A stretch of DNA of 64,000 nucleotides from Yamadazyma tenuis (GCF_029203305.1 NC_089462.1:1736001-1800000), one strand, 5' to 3'. Positions 18,618-27,957 are shown, counted from the stretch's first letter. Translations and numbers: made by a program. Notes: generated by a model from the letters alone, not told the origin.

Positions 18618-20912
18618 ATGACCAGCGTACGAGGTAAAAGACAGCGCCGAAGCTACAGCTGTGGCCCGTGCAAGCTTCTCAAAATCAAGTGCGATTTGAC
18701 TCTCCCGTGTTCTTCGTGTCAGAAGTTCAGCCGTGAAGATAAATGCCAGGCATCCCCTCCACAGCCTCCAACTGAGTCAGAATTAAGAATTATCGAGGAA
18801 AGAAAACAACGGATGAGCCGACGCAAGAAGTCGACGTCGACGCTGTCACCTGATAACACCACTAATAATACCACCGTGGGTGCAGCCGATGATTTTCAGA
18901 GCCCGGTATCGGACCCAGATACGCTGTTCATAGTCACAAAAGTACGTCTACAGCACCCAAACTTGCTGATGAGCCTGAAGTCTCAGTCCCCGTATCAGGA
19001 TTCGAGCTACAGCGATGTGAGTGGCTTGAGGGACATCCAGGGATACTTTGAGCAGAGACACGTGTCGTTTTCACTTATATCAGATTCCTGGTTTACGCTA
19101 AAGCTCTATTTTAGGCGTCTGGGAGAACCCATCTTTGGTAACTTGGCCACCGAGCTTGCAAAATCGTTTACCATCGACCAAGAAGATGTCAACCTCCTTA
19201 AGTTTATCTATCCCAATAAAGAAGCTCTTTGCCAATTACTAATGGGCCATTTCAAAGGGTTCAAAGAGGATTTGTTCTATATGATGGACTACCGACTTTT
19301 AGTGCGGACCATGCTTGAGATCAGTGACAAACTCCACCTGACAGAGTATAACACGCCATTGGTGATCAACAGTATCGATGCTCGTACCTTGTCCTTATTA
19401 CTTCCGGTATTGGCTAGTGGTTTGGTAACGTATCCTCATATTGTCATAAACCCAAGATACAAAAACTCGGACATTTTGAGCAGCTGGATTCTTATCAGCA
19501 AAAAGCTACGAGAGCACTTCAAGAAAACCGACTCATTGTTAGATATCACTTATTTGATGGTATGGTACTTTGAGATCGATAACTATTACCACCTGGAAGG
19601 TATGCTCAATGAGAACCATTATGAATACAATAACCTTTTGTCAAACTTGTTGTTTGATAGGAAATACATGGAGCACATAATCAGCACAGACTTGGACTTT
19701 TCCACTCTTGGAGAGGAACGAGAGACCGAGTTCAGAGTCATCTTATCTTACTGGCTCCGGGTTCGAGTTATTGAGTTGAACGTCCTATATTTCCAGTATA
19801 AGTCATCTTTGTTAAGGTCCAATCATATCTTGAAAAACTCGATAGTTCCTGACGATAAAATGCTTAAGTTTGTGTACGGGTTTCAAGGCTTCCAAAGTGA
19901 TGATATCATGACTTCCATTTATTGTACTGCAAGACATTATTACAACCAGTTCAATTCGGTCACTTCCCACGCGTGTATAAGAGAAGTGGTATCGTCTTAT
20001 CTCAAAGTCTACGGGAACTCCCATAGCGTGACCGGTAAAGAAATTGATCAATACGAATTATCAATCAAGAATAATCGGCCTATCAAGATCGATTATGAAA
20101 CAACTCTGATGTATTTCAAGAGTCAGATTTTTATTCTAAGCTTCGTCAAGTGGTTAACATTCTTGAAAATTGAACAAGGTTACTTCCCTTCTTTGCGCTT
20201 TGTTTCATACTTGACATCTATGTCTGCTTCCCTCAACCATTATATTTTTTTGGACAATGAATTACACCAACAATCCCAAGGTACTGAAAGTTTAATCTCA
20301 GTTCTTCCACAGTTTCATTCATACTATCCCTTGGAGTATTTGATGCATGCATGCATGGTACAACAGATATTCCTCCTCTCGTTGAAGGTGTTTGTTAACA
20401 GAGAAGATAACACAGACAATATTGTTGACTTGAAAGAGCTTTATGACAAGATGTATAACAAGTTCATGGTATTCTCAAACAAGTTCGTGAAGGACTTCAA
20501 CAGTGTGAATTTCCGTCCCCGACTATACCGGGCATTTATCAACGTGTTTGTTGACATGAATACGGTTCATGATCTAATCGAGTTCGACAGTCAGCTCGAG
20601 ATTGAGGAGTTTTTCCAGCTCATCAGTAAGCACATCCCTGACATCCGCTTTTACATCGACTCTTACTTTGGCTGCAAAAGCACTATGATCAACTACCTTC
20701 TGAAACTTTGGTATCTTTTCAGTTATATCAGGAAATCTAAGAGATCTGACGTGGTCAAGATCACCTCAAAGATAAATTTTACTAACGAATTGATCATGAG
20801 TTACCAAGACAAATTCACTGGATTCGAAATCAGCGTTGATAAAATTGAAGATTATATACACACAGTTGTGGACCCAGTCATTGGGCAGAATCCACGGGAG
20901 TCCACTTTGTAG
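18618..20912 (+). CDS. Zn2Cys6 (Gal4-type) transcription factor
   Basis: The 764-residue protein has an N-terminal zinc cluster with cysteines at 15, 18, 25, 31, 34 and 43 (spacing C-2-C-6-C-5-C-2-C-8-C). A basic linker follows (KQRMSRRKKS). The rest resembles a fungal-specific regulatory middle domain: helical, rich in Tyr, Leu and Phe, with DTLFIVTKVRLQHP near residue 100 leading into it. The family binds CGG triplets as dimers. I cannot assign an orthologue. The long upstream region (1.2 kb) is typical for such regulators. The ATG at 18618 is the first in frame and places the cluster 14 residues in. Confidence 0.88.
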   Translation: MTSVRGKRQRRSYSCGPCKLLKIKCDLTLPCSSCQKFSREDKCQASPPQPPTESELRIIEERKQRMSRRKKSTSTLSPDNTTNNTTVGAADDFQSPVSDPDTLFIVTKVRLQHPNLLMSLKSQSPYQDSSYSDVSGLRDIQGYFEQRHVSFSLISDSWFTLKLYFRRLGEPIFGNLATELAKSFTIDQEDVNLLKFIYPNKEALCQLLMGHFKGFKEDLFYMMDYRLLVRTMLEISDKLHLTEYNTPLVINSIDARTLSLLLPVLASGLVTYPHIVINPRYKNSDILSSWILISKKLREHFKKTDSLLDITYLMVWYFEIDNYYHLEGMLNENHYEYNNLLSNLLFDRKYMEHIISTDLDFSTLGEERETEFRVILSYWLRVRVIELNVLYFQYKSSLLRSNHILKNSIVPDDKMLKFVYGFQGFQSDDIMTSIYCTARHYYNQFNSVTSHACIREVVSSYLKVYGNSHSVTGKEIDQYELSIKNNRPIKIDYETTLMYFKSQIFILSFVKWLTFLKIEQGYFPSLRFVSYLTSMSASLNHYIFLDNELHQQSQGTESLISVLPQFHSYYPLEYLMHACMVQQIFLLSLKVFVNREDNTDNIVDLKELYDKMYNKFMVFSNKFVKDFNSVNFRPRLYRAFINVFVDMNTVHDLIEFDSQLEIEEFFQLISKHIPDIRFYIDSYFGCKSTMINYLLKLWYLFSYIRKSKRSDVVKITSKINFTNELIMSYQDKFTGFEISVDKIEDYIHTVVDPVIGQNPRESTL

Positions 20913-21323
20913 TTTAGTGTAATTAATAAAAATGCAAGGTTTTTTGCAGCCATTTGCAACTCATCGCAAGCTTTTGATTTAGAATCTTATTGAGCGATTG
21001 ATATCATATTTGGGAAATATGTAATGATGCTCTTATTGTGATGTAGCTAAACGTTTGTGTTACTGTTAGAAGGTGTTCGGTTGTCTTCGGTTGTGGCCCT
21101 GATGCCAACACTTTTGATGAGGAATCTCATAGTTTTCTGCGGTTTATTCTTTAATTGGCAGAAATACTGACCCCATTTTTGACCGATCATATACTAATAC
21201 TCCTCAGTTCATACCATACTAATATACTCTCTAATGGGAGAAACAAGAGGTGTGATAAACTGATCTTTTGCTGATGTCTTTTGGGCATCTTGGAAGTGTT
21301 CAAAATTTTAACCGTTAAGTTTC
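20913..21323. other. intergenic between Zn2Cys6 gene and tRNA-Ser
   Basis: No gene. It holds a perfect TTTTTTGCAGCC at 20940-20951 just after the Zn2Cys6 stop, then AT-rich sequence with upstream control for the tRNA-Ser gene. Confidence 0.5.
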
Positions 21324-21405
21324 GGCAACTTGTCCGAGTGGTTAAGGAGAAAGATTAGAAATCTTTTGGGCTTTGCCCGCGCAGGTTCGAATCCTGCAGT
21401 TGTCG
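21324..21405 (+). tRNA. tRNA-Ser (anticodon AGA), copy 1
   Basis: The 82-nt gene has acceptor GGCAACT pairing with AGTTGTC and discriminator G. The anticodon stem AAAGA/TCTTT encloses loop TTAGAAA, giving anticodon AGA. It has a long variable arm (TGGGCTTTGCCCG) and T arm GCAGGTTCGAATCCTGC. No intron is present. The T8 run at 21409-21416 terminates Pol III. It is identical over the gene to the copy at 27498-27579. Confidence 0.97.
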
Positions 21406-21408
21406 TTA

Positions 21409-21416
21409 TTTTTTTT
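21409..21416 (+). terminator. Pol III terminator of tRNA-Ser copy 1
   Basis: Eight T residues follow the tRNA after GTTA. The same GTTA-T-run-GCTGC flank follows copy 2. Confidence 0.8.
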
Positions 21417-21465
21417 GCTGCGAAAGTTCCCAAATGGCTAAGCCATAAATTATATATTTTGAGTA

Positions 21466-22626
21466 CTAAGTAGCTTTCCATTGCGAAACCGAAGCATCAT
21501 TCTGGCTTCTCATCTTGTTTTTGTGGTTAGTAAAGTCTGCCCAATGGAACTCCTTACAGTCTTTGTTCTGGTACGTGTTCTCACATGACCAATAATATTT
21601 GCCAAAGTTCTTGTCAGCCGCAGTCTTGAAGGATCTTCTCAACACCATAGGAATACCACACTTGCATTTGGGCACATGTTTTGTGAACTCTTCAGGGTAG
21701 TCTCTGAACGTTACACTATACCTTTCTACACCACAAATAGGATGGAGCTGGAGTGGCACTTTGATAGAGTTGACACAGTGTTTGAAAAGTTCCTGGCACC
21801 CTGGGTGCATGAGTAGCATGCCATTATGAGGAATATGGATTGAGTATATCACAGATGGATTTGAGTGCCGCCTTAGTCTGAACTCTCTGGTCGATCCGAA
21901 GGAGATGGAACCGATGTAGTTCTGAGGCCCCATCGACTGAAGTCTATCGCTATGCCATCCCAAGTCATCAGATAGTTGGGGAAAATAGTTCACCACGCAT
22001 CCAGAGATGGAGTACTTGGGCTGTTGGAACTCAAGTCTCTTGTAATGGGGTATCACTCGTTCATTGACATATTTGTTCATCAACTTCGCCGCTGCTGTCA
22101 AAGATTCATCAAATGGAATGAGCTCGCCAATAATACCATTATACCGAGCAGTCTCGATGACAAAATCCTCAGGTACGTAGTAGAACGCCAGCCGAGATTT
22201 TGTTTTACAGACCTGATCAAAAAGGTAGAATTGTTGGGCATTGTACCGGTGTTTGTTATTCATTAAAGCCACTAACACCTTGTCCGCATCCTCTCTGGGT
22301 AGAAAGTTCCTATGTAGAGACACGTACGGATGAAGTGCCTCCCTTACCTGGTCTTCCGTGTGCAACATCACCACCTTAGAACGCGAGTCTCGTGGCGGGG
22401 CGTGTGGGTCTACCTTCCGCTTCTTCGATGATGATCCTAACATTGAGTCAACTGAAGACTGGTACTGAGGGCTAGTCGCGTTCTTGACTCTCTGAAAAGA
22501 TTGATCCAAAATCAACCTCATTTGCACAAGCGAATCATCGCACGCGACTAAAAGCTCTCGGAGCACTTCTTTGTTGGCATCGGGGTATTCGAGACCCAAA
22601 ATACGTAGTTTCTCTGAGGTCTTCAT
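21466..22626 (-). CDS. AlkB-like Fe(II)/2-oxoglutarate dioxygenase with CUE and GRF-zinc domains
   Basis: The 386-residue protein has three parts. An N-terminal CUE-like helix bundle (about 3-42) probably binds ubiquitin. An AlkB-type dioxygenase follows, with HxD in GWHSDRL (His about 225, Asp about 227), the distal His in PGCQELFKH (about 283) and the 2OG-binding Arg region RYSVTFRDY. A C-terminal GRF zinc finger has CKCG, WSC and CKEFHW (about 332-378). This combination is that of DNA/RNA alkylation-repair AlkB homologues (ALKBH2/3-like), which oxidatively demethylate 1-meA and 3-meC. The start at 22626 is preferred. The frame stays open to an ATG at 22827, adding a hydrophobic stretch partly encoded by an A-rich promoter tract. 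ACGCGCGT lies 32 bp upstream of the preferred start. Confidence 0.88.
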   Translation of the reverse strand: MKTSEKLRILGLEYPDANKEVLRELLVACDDSLVQMRLILDQSFQRVKNATSPQYQSSVDSMLGSSSKKRKVDPHAPPRDSRSKVVMLHTEDQVREALHPYVSLHRNFLPREDADKVLVALMNNKHRYNAQQFYLFDQVCKTKSRLAFYYVPEDFVIETARYNGIIGELIPFDESLTAAAKLMNKYVNERVIPHYKRLEFQQPKYSISGCVVNYFPQLSDDLGWHSDRLQSMGPQNYIGSISFGSTREFRLRRHSNPSVIYSIHIPHNGMLLMHPGCQELFKHCVNSIKVPLQLHPICGVERYSVTFRDYPEEFTKHVPKCKCGIPMVLRRSFKTAADKNFGKYYWSCENTYQNKDCKEFHWADFTNHKNKMRSQNDASVSQWKAT

Positions 22627-23325
22627 ATCTGCTAATAAGTCAAAGCTGCGATCTTTGACGCGCGTATGTTGCAAGTTTTCGCAGATTCTACATTTCTCAA
22701 ACAGTAAGTAAGACACACACCAAAGTACTGCCATGACAAAAACACCAAAAAAAAAACCGCTTTTGATAAAAAGTCCACACACCACATATTCATAACTAGA
22801 AGGATATATGTGCGAAAATAACCTCATAAATCCTTGCAGTCATATCTGAGTTGAACCCAGCTGGACTCACAGATGAGATATCAGCGTGCACAGCCAAAAC
22901 GGGAATTAAGCGTAGCCTAATTTACCAAACCCTACAATCGTGAAACCTGACCCATACTCAAAGAAAAAAAAAGACGTTCAACAGTGAATGTATTCTCCCA
23001 CCAAGCATCGAGCCAATTTCCCCTAGTGTCCCAAGCACGACGCCAGCGCACTCTTTTTGACATGCAATATAGCAATGTACCTGAAAGGTTGCTGGCTCAA
23101 AACGCGGAGATTTCAAAACTCTTCTCAAGTCTCATTTCCTTTTCAAACCCTTTCACTTAGCACATATATTTACACGATTTTGAAATTTGTATGGACTAGA
23201 CACCTTTGATCAAGGACCGAACTAACCTGGATCGTTTACATACCATATCCTCATCGCTTGCCCATAGAAACTTACATTTCCTCCCTTTTCCAAGCTCAAG
23301 ATATTCCATTGAACAATCTGGTCCA
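22627..23325. other. divergent intergenic between AlkB-like gene and Cys-rich gene
   Basis: About 700 bp. It holds the MCB-like site of the AlkB-like gene, an A-rich tract (22964-22975) and a TATA-like atatatttac near 23163, about 160 bp before the ATG of the Cys-rich gene. No other gene is supported. Confidence 0.45.
22658..22665. promoter_or_regulatory. overlapping MCB-type sites ACGCGCGT
   Basis: A palindromic ACGCGCGT, 32 bp upstream of the preferred AlkB-like ATG, contains ACGCG on both strands. It supports this region being promoter rather than coding for the N-terminally extended form. G1/S control is inferred. Confidence 0.4.
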
Positions 23326-23730
23326 ATGAGTTTGGAACAAATAGAAAAACAGTCTATGGTTCTGCAGGAACAGCCCTTCGAAGATGCACAAACAGATGTT
23401 AGACAGACCCCCACCACTCTGGGAAGCGAGTTTTTGGAGAAGAACACATCTGATGCCGGAAGTTCCATCACTTCCCAGCCAAAACCCTCACAAGAAATGC
23501 AATTGGCCCCTGACACCGCCTCAGACTTTGGTCCCCGGTCAAGCTATACTTTGAGCCAAGAAGGCAGCGGGTACGAAAGAGACCAGAACGAGTGTACGGA
23601 GTTTTGCCTCGATTTCTCTTCCTGTTTCGGTTTATTTGATGCCTGCTGCCCAGCCGATTCGGAAGGCTGCATGACCACCTGTGCTGTGTTCATTGGTAAC
23701 TTGTTCTTCAGCTGTTGTCAATGTAAGTAG
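23326..23730 (+). CDS. small protein with a cysteine-rich C-terminal tail
   Basis: Family not recognised. The 134-residue product starts at the only usable ATG (23326); the frame is open to a TTG at 23206 with no earlier ATG. The first 88 residues are polar and Gln/Ser/Glu-rich. The last 45 contain eleven cysteines interspersed with hydrophobics (CTEFCLDFSSCFGLFDACC, then FIGNLFFSCCQCK). The pattern could be a palmitoylated membrane-binding tail; a metal site is an alternative. It lies 118 bp upstream of the GH17 gene on the same strand. A GTAAGT overlaps its last codons, but no good branch point follows, so a spliced fusion to the GH17 gene is not supported. Confidence 0.6.
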   Translation: MSLEQIEKQSMVLQEQPFEDAQTDVRQTPTTLGSEFLEKNTSDAGSSITSQPKPSQEMQLAPDTASDFGPRSSYTLSQEGSGYERDQNECTEFCLDFSSCFGLFDACCPADSEGCMTTCAVFIGNLFFSCCQCK

Positions 23731-23848
23731 ATAAAAAAGCATTCAACGTATTCCCAGTTAGATTTATAGATTGACTTTGTACATAAGATTTTTCTGAATT
23801 TGTTCGCATCCACAAATACACCTTTTGCAACCTCTCAAACAGTCCCTC

Positions 23849-25633
23849 ATGAAGCGTTCGGTTACTACAACCGAAGTCTCAGAGTTGATCAGAGAAGATA
23901 TAAAACGTAGATTCACCACCAACCTCGTGGAGATTCCATCCAGGAAAGTCACCCGGTCAAAGTCGTCTAGTTTCATCCCAGGCCTCAGTTACTGTGGAAA
24001 CGAGACTGAAGAAGAAGAGATAGATATTCCCCAATCCCAATTAGTCGAAAACAGTGCTCGGATATCCTTACCCTATCCTGACAGCGGCTTTAACGGCACG
24101 TTGATCCTGGCAGACCTGGCGGAGAATGGGTCAAGTACTGTCATTATCAGACCCAAGTCCTTCACTTTCCCATCACTCCCACACCCTGAAAACACCGAAC
24201 CTTTCCCCCTCATCAATGAGGTGTCTCCTATGTCTGAAAGCTTGGCTTCCACCACGTCTTTTGCCAAACATGAAACTATTGACGAGATGTTGCAAAATTA
24301 CCCTCAGCCAAGGTCTGCCACAGGATTACTCAATCCATTTAGTGGAGACAGTATTCTTAACCCCTTGAGAGGAAAACCAGTTCCTCCAAGAGACTCGTTG
24401 TTCAAGGAACCCAGTGCTTTGTTGACTGACAGCGGGAATGAAGATAAAAAAGAAGAGGAAAGAGCACCAAGTGCGGGCACTTCAAAAGCGTCTGATATTC
24501 CTATAGACTCATCCCCAGCGCTGCATACTTCTTGGGCTTTTCCCTTGATGTTGATTTTCAACTTGATCTACATCATCGGTATTACTATTAGCATTTGTAT
24601 TTTGGCTGGGGGAACCAGAAATGTCACTTTTAGGTATTTTAAGAATTTGCAGCCATCAGCGAGAGGGGAGATCTTGCACCAGTTGAACGAAATGTACCCA
24701 ATTGAAGCAGAGAAAGTAGTATCTGTGGAAGTAGCTAGTAGTGGCCTTGAATTTGAGCTTGAAGCCCCAATCTTCAGTGGTATAAGTTATTCCCCATTGG
24801 ATTCCATGGAGCCTCATTGTGGTTCAAATCCTGCAGATATCGAAGCAGACTTGAAATTGTTATCCAAGGCCACAAGAAAGGTGAGAAGCTACGGCTTGCA
24901 ATGCAATCAGAGTGAGTATATATTGGACGCAATCATCAAGTCTAAATTAAACATGACTCTTTCTATGGGAGTCTGGATCGGAGAAGATGATAAGATCAAT
25001 ACTCAGCAGCTTGAAATCATGAAAAAGGTCTTGACCAAATACCCCAGAAAGATGTTTGATTCAGTGTTCGTTGGAAATGAGGTTCTATTTAGACAGGACA
25101 AAACCACCAATGAATTGATAGAGATTATCCAAGACGTCAAGCACTTTGTTAAGAAAATTGGGTATTTTGACTTACCTGTTGGTACATCCGAGATCGGTTC
25201 ATTGATAGACGGGAGGTTATTGCAAGCATGTGACATAGTTGGTGCAAACATCCATCCATTTTTTGGGGGAATCGACGTATCAATGGCAACCGACTGGACT
25301 TACGACTTTTTGAAGTACCAGATTGAGCCTATCAACAAAAGCCATAAGACCAAGCTTGTTATCACCGAGGTGGGATGGCCATATAGAGGGGGGAGATACG
25401 AAGGTTCGGTGGCCAACGCCACCAATTTCCAATATTTTATGAATGCATGGTTGTGTGAAAGTCAAAAGTATGATATCGATTATTACTTTTTTGAAGCCTT
25501 TGATGAACCTTGGAAGAAAATATTCTATGAGGATGGTAATACCTGGGAAACTGAATGGGGAATCTTCACCAGCGACAGGCAGATGAAGCCAGGAGTCCAA
25601 TTTCCAAAGTGTTCGAAGAATCATAACTTATAG
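23849..25633 (+). CDS. type II membrane GH17 beta-1,3-glucanase/transglycosylase
   Basis: The 594-residue protein has a polar cytosolic N domain of about 228 residues, a single transmembrane segment (about 229-254, SWAFPLMLIFNLIYIIG...) and an extracellular GH17 domain. Predicted catalytic glutamates are in VGNEVLF (about residue 411) and ITEVGWP (about 507). Other GH17 landmarks are SYSPLD, VGANIHPFFGG and EAFDEPWK. The arrangement resembles BtgC-type fungal glucanases, which act on cell-wall beta-1,3-glucan from the plasma membrane. The first ATG is 23849; a TTG at 23825 is in frame but unlikely. Its last 13 bases overlap the tail of convergent ALG6. Confidence 0.9.
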   Translation: MKRSVTTTEVSELIREDIKRRFTTNLVEIPSRKVTRSKSSSFIPGLSYCGNETEEEEIDIPQSQLVENSARISLPYPDSGFNGTLILADLAENGSSTVIIRPKSFTFPSLPHPENTEPFPLINEVSPMSESLASTTSFAKHETIDEMLQNYPQPRSATGLLNPFSGDSILNPLRGKPVPPRDSLFKEPSALLTDSGNEDKKEEERAPSAGTSKASDIPIDSSPALHTSWAFPLMLIFNLIYIIGITISICILAGGTRNVTFRYFKNLQPSARGEILHQLNEMYPIEAEKVVSVEVASSGLEFELEAPIFSGISYSPLDSMEPHCGSNPADIEADLKLLSKATRKVRSYGLQCNQSEYILDAIIKSKLNMTLSMGVWIGEDDKINTQQLEIMKKVLTKYPRKMFDSVFVGNEVLFRQDKTTNELIEIIQDVKHFVKKIGYFDLPVGTSEIGSLIDGRLLQACDIVGANIHPFFGGIDVSMATDWTYDFLKYQIEPINKSHKTKLVITEVGWPYRGGRYEGSVANATNFQYFMNAWLCESQKYDIDYYFFEAFDEPWKKIFYEDGNTWETEWGIFTSDRQMKPGVQFPKCSKNHNL

Positions 25634-27282
25634 ATCTCATAGTTCAACCACAAGTAGTACAAGCTGAAACACCCGAAAGATATTGTGGTGTTAAGAATTA
25701 CCCAAAGATCAGGATAACTAGCAGGTGGGTCAAATTGGAAGTCAATGATATGATAGGCGGCGATGGATAGGTAAGATAACGCAAAAACCGAGTTCCAGAA
25801 CCATGAGCTCTTTTGGAAGAGCAAGTTCCCACGCCAATTGAAGCCTCCAATAAGCCAGTTGATCATGACCAAAAGAACCGCATACTGTAAACTCAACCCG
25901 TCTTTCTTTAACAAGGGAAACATACTGAAAGTTGCCACATTGTTGATCCACTGGGTGATAGAAATATAATAAGAAGTGTTCAAGCAGTACAACAAAGTAC
26001 TGGGAATCAAGGGAACCAACACTGTCTTTTCATGGACCTGGAATGAAAAAAGGAAGAACCCCCAAGCAGTGGCTGCAAATCCATATACCAACGACATATA
26101 TTTGGAAGTACTAGTGGAAGATTTGGAGAACTTGGAGCCCATGAGATTTTTGTAGGACACCATTAAACAGGGAGGAGCAATGGACATCAACGTAAACACC
26201 AAGGAGATCTTGGTCAACTGGTCGTTGGAGAAAAGTTGTTTGTATTTGACGACCAAATTGGTGGTGCACCAGAAGTTTGCGACCTTATCTTCAAATAATC
26301 CTCTGTTAAAGGGAAACACCCTCACCAATATTTGCTTCAAGTTCGTCACCATGTCGTTCCAGCCTCCCAACATGAGCGGTGACAATAATGTCAAGACGGT
26401 CACAAGAACTGTCAACCCCACTGAGAATAATTTTGCAAAGTTGAACTTTGTGATCAAATTGACAACACTCCTATTGCTGAAGTCATAGTAGTTGTTGAAC
26501 AATTTGGACAATATAAAGAAGAAGATGAATGGGGCGTAATACAAAGCCATCTGTTTGAAAAAAATGGCACTTATAAACCAAATGGAGCTCAACGTGAAAT
26601 TTCCCTTCAACAAGTCAACCAACGAGTACAAGAAGAATCCCAACATAACTGAGTTGTATTGAAAGTGACCATGGTCAATCAAAATTAACGCAGGCTGGCA
26701 CATGACGATGCACGTGATGAGGATCTGGTCGATTCTTCGAAGGTTCAACTTCTTACCTATGAAGGTTATAAACCCCAACAATGCGGGAGACAAGATCACC
26801 AATTCACTGATCAAACTGGTAAACCGCATATAGTTCTTAAGGTCCACAGTTTCCAAGCCTCGGGAAGTACCAAGCTCAAACCACTTGGAATTGAGCATAG
26901 TGCCCAACTTACCAAATAAATACAGGTGATAGGCTGTTAATGGTGGATAGTCCAAACCCCAGTACTGGAGGTCAAAAAAATACCATTGGTTGATGGGCAA
27001 GTGGGTGGTGATTTCCATCCAATGGCGCTGGGCCTCGAAGTCTCCATTTATGGGGTTTTCCTGGAACCCCAGGAACGAGCCTAACCCCACTGCACTTCTA
27101 ATGATAATTGCAGTAATTATGATGATATACCTGGCAGCCCATTGATCAGGAGCTTTTTGGAAATTGTGGAGTAACTCAAACACTGGCGCATCCACAAACG
27201 GACTGGGTTTTGCGACGGGACTCTTGCTCACTACATTGACCGGCTTGGGCTTGTATTTGGTACTGGACTTCTTTTTGGCCAT
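25621..27282 (-). CDS. ALG6: ER alpha-1,3-glucosyltransferase Alg6
   Basis: The 553-residue polytopic protein of the ALG6/ALG8 family adds the first glucose to Man9GlcNAc2-PP-dolichol in the ER lumen. The luminal signature GDFEAQRHWMEITTHLP (about residue 84) distinguishes Alg6 from Alg8. Other landmarks are WGLDYPPLTAYH, DHGHFQYNSVMLG and FKQMALYYAP. About ten to twelve hydrophobic segments are visible. The ATG at 27282 (MAKKKSSTKYK) is chosen; the frame is open to a GTG at 27354. Its stop lies inside the convergent GH17 coding region, giving a 13-bp tail overlap (25621-25633). Confidence 0.95.
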   Translation of the reverse strand: MAKKKSSTKYKPKPVNVVSKSPVAKPSPFVDAPVFELLHNFQKAPDQWAARYIIIITAIIIRSAVGLGSFLGFQENPINGDFEAQRHWMEITTHLPINQWYFFDLQYWGLDYPPLTAYHLYLFGKLGTMLNSKWFELGTSRGLETVDLKNYMRFTSLISELVILSPALLGFITFIGKKLNLRRIDQILITCIVMCQPALILIDHGHFQYNSVMLGFFLYSLVDLLKGNFTLSSIWFISAIFFKQMALYYAPFIFFFILSKLFNNYYDFSNRSVVNLITKFNFAKLFSVGLTVLVTVLTLLSPLMLGGWNDMVTNLKQILVRVFPFNRGLFEDKVANFWCTTNLVVKYKQLFSNDQLTKISLVFTLMSIAPPCLMVSYKNLMGSKFSKSSTSTSKYMSLVYGFAATAWGFFLFSFQVHEKTVLVPLIPSTLLYCLNTSYYISITQWINNVATFSMFPLLKKDGLSLQYAVLLVMINWLIGGFNWRGNLLFQKSSWFWNSVFALSYLSIAAYHIIDFQFDPPASYPDLWVILNTTISFGCFSLYYLWLNYEIYKL

Positions 27283-27497
27283 GATGTGGTTATTTTGGTG
27301 AGCATCGAGATTTCGAGATTTCAATCGCACGGAACGAGCAATCAGCGCGAACACAAATTTAGGAGTAGTCTAGTACAGGAGATGAAAGGAACACGAACTT
27401 GTTTGTAGCTATATGCTAACCTGGTCTGTTGAATTGTAGTATCACTAAAATAGACTAAACCTCTAGAAAAACATCATTTATTTCCAGTCTAGTTGAC

Positions 27498-27579
27498 GGC
27501 AACTTGTCCGAGTGGTTAAGGAGAAAGATTAGAAATCTTTTGGGCTTTGCCCGCGCAGGTTCGAATCCTGCAGTTGTCG
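27498..27579 (+). tRNA. tRNA-Ser (anticodon AGA), copy 2
   Basis: An 82-nt gene identical to the copy at 21324-21405, with anticodon AGA in loop TTAGAAA, long variable arm and discriminator G. It is followed by GTTA, a T9 run (Pol III terminator) and GCTGC, as in copy 1. The 5' flanks differ apart from one base. Confidence 0.97.
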
Positions 27580-27583
27580 TTAT

Positions 27584-27592
27584 TTTTTTTTG
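27584..27592 (+). terminator. Pol III terminator of tRNA-Ser copy 2
   Basis: A run of nine T residues follows the tRNA 3' end after GTTA. Confidence 0.75.
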
Positions 27593-27957
27593 CTGCAAAT
27601 GAAGATATATCTTAAAACAAGACTCACCATAGGGATGGACAGTCCTCAAAAAACATGCTTATATTCTCATCAAAAGGGGTACTTTACACAGCTACGACAT
27701 GTATAATACCCTTTTAATTTGAAACGACTTGGGATGTGATGTGCTCGTTCACAGCCCCAGAGCTAGAAGATCACAGCCTTTTGATACAGAAACCTCTTTC
27801 CACAATACAAACACCTGCTGGGTATTTTCCAACTCAATATAATCCTTGTAACACCACAAAATCCCGCACAAACATCTCATCATCCAAATTTGACCTTTTA
27901 TCTGTACTGCCTATTTACTGTATTGCCGCATTCTCAAAATTGTCTTTCCCAAGAAGT

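Larger units (their letters stand above)
27283..27957. other. intergenic ALG6-RCN1 containing tRNA-Ser copy 2
   Basis: It contains the tRNA-Ser(AGA) gene (27498-27579) and AT-rich promoter sequence of RCN1. The RCN1 frame is open upstream to an ATG at 27739, discussed under RCN1. A TGCTAAC followed by TTGTAG near 27410-27441 resembles splice signals but has no 5' partner. Confidence 0.45.

Noticed and set aside
22627..22827. N-terminal membrane extension of the AlkB-like protein
   Set aside because: Its hydrophobicity comes partly from an A-rich promoter tract, and an ACGCGCGT promoter-type site lies inside; the CUE-like domain starts right after the ATG at 22626.
23720..23849. splicing of the Cys-rich ORF into the GH17 gene via GTAAGT
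   Set aside because: There is no acceptable branch-point sequence before a 3' AG, and the GH17 gene has its own good ATG.
27405..27445. intron-like TGCTAAC...TTGTAG before tRNA-Ser copy 2
   Set aside because: No matching 5' splice site or exon upstream on the plus strand; ALG6 lies on the opposite strand.
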